Shown here: piece by piece, positions 1 to 5,886 of the stretch
Layout of the letters: each line of letters starts with the position of its first letter
How positions within the stretch are numbered: position 1 is the first letter of the stretch
Source of the DNA: UBA5794 sp964196275
GTDB lineage: Bacteria; Actinomycetota; Acidimicrobiia; Spongiisociales; UBA5794
Assembly: GCA_964196275.1 (NCBI GenBank)
Contig: CAXMSN010000095.1
Span: forward strand, 1 to 7,944
Direction: 5' to 3'
Length of the DNA: 7,944 nucleotides
Notes under the pieces: generated by a model
Told to the model about the DNA's origin: nothing
The model's input: the letters and a program-made list of their open reading frames with translations, nothing else
Database searches by the model: none
Position numbers and translations under genes: made by a program

Positions 1-390
1 GCCATCCGCTATGGAGGAGATCAGATCGAGGTTGTTGGCTACAACGATGCCGGTGTGTCCGTGATCGAGGTCTGCGACTCGGGACAGGAGATCGGGAAGG
101 CAGACAGCGAGCGCATATTCGAGCCATACGAGCGAGCGCACGTGACCGAAGGAAGAACCGGCTCTGTGGGTCTCGGTCTCTCGGTGTCGCGCACGCTCGC
201 CGAGCTGATGCACGGGTCGCTGACGTACCGATACGACGGTCGGTCGGTGTTCAGGCTCGAGTTGCTTGCCTCGGCAGGGTCACCCGCTGACGTCAGACCA
301 CACTCCGGGATGGGTCACGATGAGACGCTCAGCGCTTTCGGGACCATCGGTTCCAGCCGCATAGGTGTCGACGTCGGCGTCATCCAGTAG
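1..390 (+). CDS. Sensor histidine kinase, C-terminal ATPase domain (5' end outside window)
   Basis: The frame is open from base 1 to a TAG at 388-390 and gives 129 visible residues. They are the C-terminal part of a HATPase_c domain: the end of an N-box (AIRYG, 1-5), a G1-like box (DSGQE, 26-30), an F-box (RIFEPYERA, 38-46) and a clear G2 box (GSVGLGLSVSR, 54-64). The domain closes with the usual beta strand (SVFRLELL, about 82-89). In the family this domain binds ATP for autophosphorylation of a histidine, which lies upstream and outside the window. The G1 box is odd, because the second glycine of the usual DxGxG is Glu. After residue 90 there is about 40 residues of low-information tail, read from DNA that is also the antisense of the zwf 3' end. 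Its partner regulator and sensing domain are not visible. The family is confident; the signal sensed is unknown. Confidence 0.85.
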   Translation, partial: AIRYGGDQIEVVGYNDAGVSVIEVCDSGQEIGKADSERIFEPYERAHVTEGRTGSVGLGLSVSRTLAELMHGSLTYRYDGRSVFRLELLASAGSPADVRPHSGMGHDETLSAFGTIGSSRIGVDVGVIQ

Positions 391-1716
391 CGGCTGATAG
401 ATCTCCCAAGACTTCTCAACCTCGTCCGACCGCACGAACAGCGTCTGGTCTCCCTCGATGATCTCTCCGAGCAGCGTCTCGTAGGCGTCTGGAGCGTTCT
501 CAAGAAGGTCGTGATAGGCAACGGTGAGCGGGATCTGACCGATCGTCGTGTTCGGCCCCGGCTGCTTCACATCGAACAACAGTGAGAATCCCTCCTCAGG
601 CTGCAGTCGCAGCTTGAGCACGTTCTGGTGCCCAGGGCACTCCGAGTCGCGGTGGAACAGACACACAGGTGGTCGCAGGTAGCGGACCGTCACTTCCGAT
701 ACTCGGGCCGACATCCGCTTTCCCGTGCGTAGGTAGAACGGGACTCCCTGCCACCGCCAGTTGTCGATGTGTAGAGCGACCGCTGCGAACGTCGGTGTGC
801 TTGAACCCTCCCGTACTCCCGGTTCATCGAGGTACGAGGTTGTGGCCGAGGAGTCGCCGGACTCCGCGGAGTATCTGGCGAGCACCGCGTCGTTCAGGTT
901 GAGGCGCCTCACTGCATCAAGGACCTTGACCTTTTCGGCGTGGATCGATGCGGCATCCATCTTGACCGGCGGCTCCATGGCGACCAGCGTCATGATCTGC
1001 GTCAAGTGGTTCTGCAGCATGTCGCGCACGGCACCGCTCTCGTCGTAGTACGCGGCCCGCCCGGAGAGTCCTGCGTCTTCGGCAACGGTGATCTCCACCG
1101 ATTCGATGTGTCTGCGATTCCATGTCTGCTCGAACAAGCTGTTCGAGAACCTGAACACCAAGAGGTTTCTGACGGTCTCCTTGCCGAGAAAGTGGTCGAT
1201 CCGGTACACCTGCTCCTCAGGGAAGGTTCTGTGAATGATCGCGTTGGATGTCCTGGCCGTCTCCAGATCGATCCCGAAGGGTTTCTCAACCACGAGCCTT
1301 GTCCACCCGTTGCCGTCATGGATCCGACACTTGCTGATGCCCGCCACGGTCGCGTCGAGTTTCGATGGGGGGACAGCGAGGTACACGACCCTGTTTCCCG
1401 AGAGCTCATGTTCGGCTTCGACCCTTGCGACTTCGCTGGCCAACGCAGTGAACGAGGCATCGTCAGATACCGCCTTATAGGCGAACGTGCCGCTGAGGAA
1501 TCGATTCGAGTCCTCGGTAGACACGTCAGCCCGTTCAAGACTCGACGCCACGAGCGACGTGAACTCTTCGGTTGTTCTGGCACGAGACCCGACGCCGATG
1601 ACGGCGTGAGATGAGAGACCTTCGGCTGACACGATCTTGGCCAGCGCCGGCAACAACTTCGTGCGCCCGAGATGTCCTGTGGCTCCGAAGACGATGAACG
1701 TTACGTCCACGTTCAT
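280..1716 (-). CDS. zwf: Glucose-6-phosphate 1-dehydrogenase
   Basis: This 478-residue cytoplasmic enzyme oxidises glucose-6-phosphate to 6-phosphogluconolactone and makes NADPH (or NADH), the entry step of the oxidative pentose phosphate pathway. Visible landmarks are an N-terminal Rossmann turn (GATGHLG, 11-17), EKPFG (144-148), the substrate-binding and catalytic signature RIDHFLGKE (172-180), the second catalytic histidine in DMLQNHL (232-238) and FYLRTGKRM (327-335). The length is normal for the family. The ATG start overlaps the pgi stop as ATGA, which implies translational coupling, and a GAGG lies about 9 bases upstream. The nucleotide loop is unusual: most G6PDHs read GxxGDLA, whereas this one has His for Asp and Gly for Ala. 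Its last 111 bases overlap the convergent histidine kinase ORF. No opcA or gnd is seen next to it. The catalytic residues are intact, so I infer an active enzyme; cofactor preference cannot be judged. Confidence 0.96.
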   Translation of the reverse strand: MNVDVTFIVFGATGHLGRTKLLPALAKIVSAEGLSSHAVIGVGSRARTTEEFTSLVASSLERADVSTEDSNRFLSGTFAYKAVSDDASFTALASEVARVEAEHELSGNRVVYLAVPPSKLDATVAGISKCRIHDGNGWTRLVVEKPFGIDLETARTSNAIIHRTFPEEQVYRIDHFLGKETVRNLLVFRFSNSLFEQTWNRRHIESVEITVAEDAGLSGRAAYYDESGAVRDMLQNHLTQIMTLVAMEPPVKMDAASIHAEKVKVLDAVRRLNLNDAVLARYSAESGDSSATTSYLDEPGVREGSSTPTFAAVALHIDNWRWQGVPFYLRTGKRMSARVSEVTVRYLRPPVCLFHRDSECPGHQNVLKLRLQPEEGFSLLFDVKQPGPNTTIGQIPLTVAYHDLLENAPDAYETLLGEIIEGDQTLFVRSDEVEKSWEIYQPLLDDADVDTYAAGTDGPESAERLIVTHPGVWSDVSG

Positions 1717-3296
1717 GCGACAGAACCTCGGAGGAGATTGTTCAGACCGATCAGTGATGCCTCCGGATCGGACCCGAGGTCGATACTCACGAGATCTCGG
1801 CCGACACCGAGGAGCGCAGCACGATCACCGGACGCCTGTGCCGATATCAGGTCGTTGAATGAGTAGTCGGTCCCTGGGACCGGCAGCTGCTCATGGGGCG
1901 TATCCACCAGTTGGATGAACAACCCGCCTGAGGGCCCGCCCTTGTGCAGCTGACCTGTCGAATGCAAGAAGCGAGGCCCGTAGCCCACGGTTGTCGCTGC
2001 CCCGTGTGCGGACGCAAGGGTCTCGCGCAGTGCGGCGAGTCTCGCATCGATGGCCGAACTCGGAGCAACGTACGCCTGCACGGAGATGTACGACGCTCGT
2101 TGAGACACAAGCAGGCGGTCGATCTCATCGCTGAGGTTCGGCGAACGGATGGGTGTCGGGTCCTCGGTGGCTGGCAAGTCACCGGCCATCGCTGCCCTTG
2201 CGAGTTCCTTGGCTCTCTGCACATCGGGCTGGTTGAAGGGGTGGATCTTGAGGATGGCGCTCGCTACGGCTGTGGCGAGTTCCATGATGAACATCGCGCC
2301 TGCGATGTCGCTCGGCCGCTCGAATTCGATCTGTATGGGTGCGTCTCTTGGCTCGTCTCCCACAGCGATCACGAGTTCGTCCCGCGCCTCCGGCCTGTCT
2401 GGGCCACCATCGATCGGAACGATTCCCTGTCCGTCCTTGCCGGTGGACTCAGCGATCAGTTGCTCCGCCCACACACCGAAACGTTCGCCGGAACCTGTGC
2501 CTACGAAGCGTGTCTTGTTTCGCCCATCGTTCGCTGCGGCAGCCATCGACGCACCGATGACGAAAGCGGGATTAGCGCCGATCGGAGTTTTCGGATTGCA
2601 CAGAGCTGACGCTGCGTGCCCCGCGTGAAGAAGCTCCCGGGCGTCGGCACCGATGAGCGCCACAGGGACGAGTCCGAACGCCGTAAGCGCCGAGTACCTT
2701 CCGCCGACGGTTGGATCTGCGAGAAGGACGCCTCGGAACCCACGTTCGATGGCAACCGATTCCAGCGACGATCCCGGATCTGTGACCGCTATGAAGTGGG
2801 CGCCGGGAGACTCGGAAACGGCCTCCACACGGTTCCAGAAGTATTGGAAGAACGAGAGTGTCTCGAGCGTCCCTCCAGATTTCGAGGAGATGATGAACCA
2901 CGTCGTCGCCGGGTCGATCCGTTCATCGACGGCAAGGACCGCATCGGGGTGTGTCGAGTCGAGAACGATCAGGTTGGGGTACCCGGGCGCTTGGGGAAGG
3001 CTGTGCGAGTACACCTCGGGTGCGAGACTTGAGCCGCCCATCCCGCACAGAACCACATGGGTGATCCCCTCGGATATCGCTGACGTCGCGAGGTTGTCGA
3101 GATCATCGAGGTGCCTCACGGCGGTCATTGGGAGATCCAGCCAGCCGAGACGGTCTGCGATCTCCGCAACCGGGGGGTCGAACCAGACGGTGGGATCCTT
3201 GTTCCACAGCCGCACCATGATGTCATCCGCTTCCCAGCGAACGGCCTCGCTCGCGACGGCTCTGCTGTCAAGCTCGTTGGAGAAGCTGATCTTCAC
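1713..3296 (-). CDS. pgi: Glucose-6-phosphate isomerase, type found in transaldolase/isomerase fusions
   Basis: This 527-residue cytoplasmic enzyme interconverts glucose-6-phosphate and fructose-6-phosphate. Its two SIS-type sugar-phosphate domains show CGMGGSSL (84-91), the phosphate-binding SSKSGGTLET (137-146), the GGRYS signature (198-202), AEQLIAESTGK (277-287) carrying the likely catalytic glutamate, HPFNQPDV (352-359) and a C-terminal HSTGQLHKGG (445-454). This spelling resembles the isomerase half of bifunctional Tal-Pgi proteins more than the E. coli-type enzyme; that is a judgement from memory of the families. The start is GTG at 3294-3296, overlapping the tal stop codon as GTGA, with an AGG about 8 bases upstream inside the end of tal. 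The end overlaps zwf by four bases. It is therefore the middle gene of a coupled tal-pgi-zwf unit. Confidence 0.95.
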   Translation of the reverse strand: MKISFSNELDSRAVASEAVRWEADDIMVRLWNKDPTVWFDPPVAEIADRLGWLDLPMTAVRHLDDLDNLATSAISEGITHVVLCGMGGSSLAPEVYSHSLPQAPGYPNLIVLDSTHPDAVLAVDERIDPATTWFIISSKSGGTLETLSFFQYFWNRVEAVSESPGAHFIAVTDPGSSLESVAIERGFRGVLLADPTVGGRYSALTAFGLVPVALIGADARELLHAGHAASALCNPKTPIGANPAFVIGASMAAAANDGRNKTRFVGTGSGERFGVWAEQLIAESTGKDGQGIVPIDGGPDRPEARDELVIAVGDEPRDAPIQIEFERPSDIAGAMFIMELATAVASAILKIHPFNQPDVQRAKELARAAMAGDLPATEDPTPIRSPNLSDEIDRLLVSQRASYISVQAYVAPSSAIDARLAALRETLASAHGAATTVGYGPRFLHSTGQLHKGGPSGGLFIQLVDTPHEQLPVPGTDYSFNDLISAQASGDRAALLGVGRDLVSIDLGSDPEASLIGLNNLLRGSVA

Positions 3297-4378
3297 GCAA
3301 CGACCTGCAACTGCTTCGACCGGATCGCCTCCAACAGCGAACCGAACGCGTTCGCAAAGGAGGCGACGCCATCGGTTTGGAGTTGATCGGTGAGTGCATC
3401 GAAGTCCACTCCGACGGCAGGGAGCGAAGCGATCAAGGTGGCCGCGTCATCGACGCCCTCCAGGAGCGACCCGGGTTTGATGACCCCATGGTCGAGGAAC
3501 GCCTCGATCGTCTGGGGTGGCGCCGTATTGACCGTGTTCGGTCCGATCAGTTCTTCGACGTACATCACGTCCCTGTAGTCGGGGTTCTTCGTTGACGTCG
3601 ATGCCCAGAGCACCCGTTGCGGGCTCGTGCCAAGATCGCGGAGATCGGTGAACATGTCGCCCTCGAAGATCTGCTGATAGCGTCGATAGGCGAGTTTGGC
3701 GTTTGCCACGGCGCCTTTGCCGAGCATCGCACGGGCCGGTGCGGTATCGATACGCGACAAAGCTGAGTCTGTGACCGCGTCGACTCTCGATACGAAGAAC
3801 GATGCGACAGATGCAAGCGTGGAAGGATTGGCGGCTCGTGCGGCGCCTCGGACGTAGGCCATCGCAACACCCTCATAGTCGGCCATCGAGAACATCAGCG
3901 TGGCATTGATGTTGAGGCCCGACGCGGTGAGTTCCTCGATGGCAGGGATTCCCTCGGTTGTAGCGGGCACCTTGACCATGAGGTTCTTGCGATCCACTTC
4001 GGTCCAGAGCCGCATTGCGTCTGCGATGGTGCCAGCGGTGTCGTGTGCGAGTGTCGGGGACACCTCAAGGCTGACGTACCCGTCGTGCCCGTCGGACGAC
4101 TCGTAGACGGGATGCAGGATGTCTGCAGCCGCTCTGATGTCCCTGATCGCAAGCGCCTCGAACACAGCCTCTGGCTCTGCGTCGCCAAGTGTGGCGATCT
4201 GACTGTCGTACAGATCTGTGCGAGCGATCGCCGCTTCGAAGATCGACGGATTGCTGGTGACTCCGCGTACACCCTCGGACACGAGGTCGGTCATGCCTCC
4301 GTCAGCGAGCATGTCCCTCCGGATGAAGTCGTACCAGATCGATTGGCCGTGCTGATGGAGTTGTTCGAGCTTGGTCAT
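3293..4378 (-). CDS. tal: Transaldolase
   Basis: This enzyme moves a dihydroxyacetone unit between sugar phosphates in the non-oxidative pentose phosphate pathway, in the cytoplasm. Numbered from the ATG at 4376-4378 (361 residues), it shows GVTSNPSIF (39-47), SLEVSPTLA (103-111), the Schiff-base lysine K136 in MVKVPATTEG, NINATLMFS (156-164), FFVSRVD (194-200) and WASTSTKNPDY (258-268). These mark the longer actinobacterial/cyanobacterial type of transaldolase. The frame also stays open to an ATG at 4405 and a GTG at 4411. I prefer 4378 because family similarity begins right there (MTKLEQLHQHGQSIW) and a weak GTGAG lies 3 bases upstream. The 4405 ATG would fit a leaderless transcript. The gene follows the only sizeable gap in the minus-strand cluster, so it probably heads the tal-pgi-zwf operon. 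Its stop overlaps the pgi GTG. Function is confident; the exact start is not. Confidence 0.93.
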   Translation of the reverse strand: MTKLEQLHQHGQSIWYDFIRRDMLADGGMTDLVSEGVRGVTSNPSIFEAAIARTDLYDSQIATLGDAEPEAVFEALAIRDIRAAADILHPVYESSDGHDGYVSLEVSPTLAHDTAGTIADAMRLWTEVDRKNLMVKVPATTEGIPAIEELTASGLNINATLMFSMADYEGVAMAYVRGAARAANPSTLASVASFFVSRVDAVTDSALSRIDTAPARAMLGKGAVANAKLAYRRYQQIFEGDMFTDLRDLGTSPQRVLWASTSTKNPDYRDVMYVEELIGPNTVNTAPPQTIEAFLDHGVIKPGSLLEGVDDAATLIASLPAVGVDFDALTDQLQTDGVASFANAFGSLLEAIRSKQLQVVA

Positions 4379-4411
4379 GTTCTCACTTTGATTCGTTTCA
4401 TCCATTGTCAC

Positions 4412-4417
4412 AGGTTA
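4412..4417 (-). promoter_or_regulatory. Candidate -10 box for the tal-pgi-zwf operon
   Basis: On the minus strand a TAACCT hexamer matches the actinobacterial TANNNT -10 consensus and is followed by six bases (GTGACA) and then the ATG at 4403-4405. Transcription would start near that A. This gives either a leaderless tal mRNA from ATG 4405 or a leader of about 27 bases for ATG 4378. No convincing -35 element is seen 16-18 bases upstream. A short CCGC/GCGG stem (4422-4425 with 4432-4435) lies in the expected spacer. The call rests on position and a weak consensus, so confidence is low. Confidence 0.3.
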
Positions 4418-4449
4418 GGTCCCGCTTCAGGGCGGTTGGTGGTGGGGGC

Positions 4450-4514
4450 GAAGTCCGAAGTCCGACGGAGTCCAGCGAGAAGAGCTTCAGATCGGATTTC
4501 GGATTTCGGACTCC
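4450..4514. repeat. Heptamer-iterated inverted repeat between galU and tal
   Basis: The left arm holds two head-to-tail copies of GAAGTCC (4450-4463). The right arm holds TCGGATT, TCGGATT and TCGGACT in series (4492-4512), which is the same unit inverted with A/G changes. Bases 4450-4465 can pair with 4499-4514 over 16 positions: 14 Watson-Crick pairs, one G-T wobble and one mismatch, leaving a 33-base loop. Because the unit repeats every 7 bases, shifted pairings are also possible. No T-tract follows the stem on the minus strand, so it does not look like a standard intrinsic terminator. It begins 13 bases beyond the galU stop and lies upstream of the candidate tal promoter. It resembles intergenic repeat families spread around genomes, but that cannot be tested from one copy. 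Confidence 0.7.
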
Positions 4515-4526
4515 GGGAGCGAGCGC

Positions 4527-5393
4527 CTAAAGGAGCTCCCTCATCGTGTCGTGTACCTCGGCACCGATGTCCTCACGTTCGAGTGCGACAGCCAGGGTCG
4601 CATGGATGAAGCCGGCGCTGGTGCCACAGTCGAACCGATCTCCGGTAAGAGCCACGGCTCGAAGTTCCTTTCGTGAGAGCGACCGTGCAAGTGCATCGGT
4701 GAGCTGTATCTCACTGCCGACACCACGCGGCGTGTTGGAGAGATCGTTCATGATCTCCGCATCGAGGATGTATCGGCCGACGATGGCGAGGTTCGATTTC
4801 GCCGTTCCGGGGGCTGGCTTCTCTTCGATGGCTGCTACGACGAGATCCTCCCCGGAGCCATCTTGCGGGGTGATGATGCCGTAGCGATCGGTCTCAGTTG
4901 GGGGGACTTCCTGCACGAGGACGACGTTCGAGCCAGACCGCTCGTACATCTCCATCATGGTGCGGAGTGCGTTTCCGAGTGGTCTCAGGAAATCGTCGGG
5001 AAGGAGCACAGCGAAAGGTTCGTCACCGACGAGATGTCTGGCGCACCAAACAGCATGGCCGAGGCCGAGAGGGTCTTTCTGAGGTACATAGCTGAACTGG
5101 GACGATGCAGGCCGAAGATCCCTGATCACTTCGAGCATGTCCGTGTCGTCCCGCTTGGCCAGCGCGGTCTCGAGCTCGATATTCGGGTCGAAGTGGTCCT
5201 TGATCGCTGTGGTCCGGTGACGAGTAACGAAGATGAAGTTCTCGATCCCGACCTGTCTTGCTTCGTCAACCGCGAACTGGATGAGCGGCCTGTCGACGAT
5301 CGGAAGCAGTTCCTTTGGTACAGACTTGGTGGCTGGAAGGAAGCGGGTGCCGAGGCCTGCGACAGGGAAGACCGCTGTCCGAACGGTGGTCAT
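4527..5393 (-). CDS. galU: UTP--glucose-1-phosphate uridylyltransferase
   Basis: This 288-residue cytoplasmic enzyme makes UDP-glucose from UTP and glucose-1-phosphate, feeding glycolipid, polysaccharide and trehalose synthesis. It has the nucleotidyltransferase signature GLGTRFLPATKSVPKEL (13-29), LGLGHAV (109-115), the metal-binding region LLPDDF (130-135), EEKPAP (190-195), a VGRY strand (205-208) and EIQLTDA (228-234). Length and motif order fit GalU and not the longer glucose-1-phosphate thymidylyl- or adenylyltransferases. The late motif DCGTSAG (255-261) has Ser where many GalU proteins have Lys (DCGxKxG). The ATG at 5391-5393 shares one base with the bcp stop (TGATG), with CAGG just upstream, so translation is probably coupled to bcp. 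It ends with TAG before the repeat-bearing gap. The call is confident; the effect of the Ser change is unknown. Confidence 0.95.
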   Translation of the reverse strand: MTTVRTAVFPVAGLGTRFLPATKSVPKELLPIVDRPLIQFAVDEARQVGIENFIFVTRHRTTAIKDHFDPNIELETALAKRDDTDMLEVIRDLRPASSQFSYVPQKDPLGLGHAVWCARHLVGDEPFAVLLPDDFLRPLGNALRTMMEMYERSGSNVVLVQEVPPTETDRYGIITPQDGSGEDLVVAAIEEKPAPGTAKSNLAIVGRYILDAEIMNDLSNTPRGVGSEIQLTDALARSLSRKELRAVALTGDRFDCGTSAGFIHATLAVALEREDIGAEVHDTMRELL

Positions 5394-5854
5394 CAGCCTG
5401 CGACGGTCGTCGTGATGCGTTCGGCGTGGCCCTTGGCTTTCACGTTGTAGAACGCGTCCTCGACGGAACCCTCGCTATCGACGAGGAAGGTGGAGCGAAT
5501 GATTCCCATGTACTCGCGGCCATAGTTCTTCTTGAGGCCGTATGCGCCGAACGCTGTCGCCATCTCGTGGTCCGGGTCTGACAGCAGATCGAACGGAAGG
5601 TCATATTCCACGCGAAACTTCTCGAGGTAGTCAGGCTGGTCTGGAGAGACACCGATGATGTCGTAGCCCTGTGCGGACAGAAACTCGTGGCGATCGCGAA
5701 AGTCGCAGGACTCGGTCGTGCAACCGGGCGTGAACGCCTTCGGGTAGAAGTAGATCACGAGTTTCGTTCCGAGGAGTCCGTCGCGTGTGCGCGTCTCGCC
5801 CTTCTGATCCACGGCGGAGAAGTCTGGGATCTTGGATCCTGATTCGAGTTGCAT
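5393..5854 (-). CDS. bcp: Thiol peroxidase of the Bcp/PrxQ peroxiredoxin family
   Basis: This 153-residue cytoplasmic peroxiredoxin reduces hydrogen peroxide and organic hydroperoxides using thioredoxin-type reductants. The thioredoxin fold starts at about residue 9 (IPDFSAVDQKG). The active site FTPGCTTESC has the peroxidatic Cys45 and the resolving Cys50 five residues later, the atypical two-cysteine arrangement of PrxQ/Bcp. The active-site threonine (42) and a likely conserved arginine (120, in IIRSTFLVD) are also present. I chose the ATG at 5852-5854 because it gives the usual family length and an N-terminus matching the fold, and has AGAGGA just upstream. A longer frame to 5923 would add a tail of unrelated sequence and overlap rlmN by 37 bases. 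The gene lies 32 bases after rlmN and its stop overlaps the galU start, so it is inside the same operon. Confidence 0.94.
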   Translation of the reverse strand: MQLESGSKIPDFSAVDQKGETRTRDGLLGTKLVIYFYPKAFTPGCTTESCDFRDRHEFLSAQGYDIIGVSPDQPDYLEKFRVEYDLPFDLLSDPDHEMATAFGAYGLKKNYGREYMGIIRSTFLVDSEGSVEDAFYNVKAKGHAERITTTVAG

Positions 5855-5857
5855 ATG

Positions 5858-5863
5858 TCCTCT
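5858..5863 (-). promoter_or_regulatory. Ribosome binding site deciding the bcp start
   Basis: On the minus strand AGAGGA stands three bases (CAT) before the ATG at 5852-5854. The spacing is a little short, but it is the strongest Shine-Dalgarno match at any junction in this window. It supports the short bcp start over the upstream in-frame codons that overlap rlmN. Confidence 0.55.
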
Positions 5864-5886
5864 GGTCGCTTCCAGCAGCGTAATCA

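Noticed and set aside
287..296. A perfect 10-base palindrome (CTGACGTCAG) near the zwf stop
   Set aside because: It lies inside conserved zwf coding sequence with no loop or T-tract, and palindromes of this size are common by chance, so it is neither a terminator nor a supported operator.
940..1614. A 224-codon plus-strand open frame opposite zwf
   Set aside because: It has no recognisable domain and lies wholly antisense to a gene with clear catalytic motifs; long shadow frames are expected in GC-rich DNA.
2653..3393. A 246-codon plus-strand open frame opposite pgi and the end of tal
   Set aside because: Low-complexity Ser/Arg-rich translation without motifs; explained by codon bias on the opposite strand.
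4450..4514. The inverted repeat as an intrinsic terminator or a CRISPR array
   Set aside because: There is no T-tract after the stem on the minus strand, and the units are 7 bases with no unique spacers, so neither label fits.
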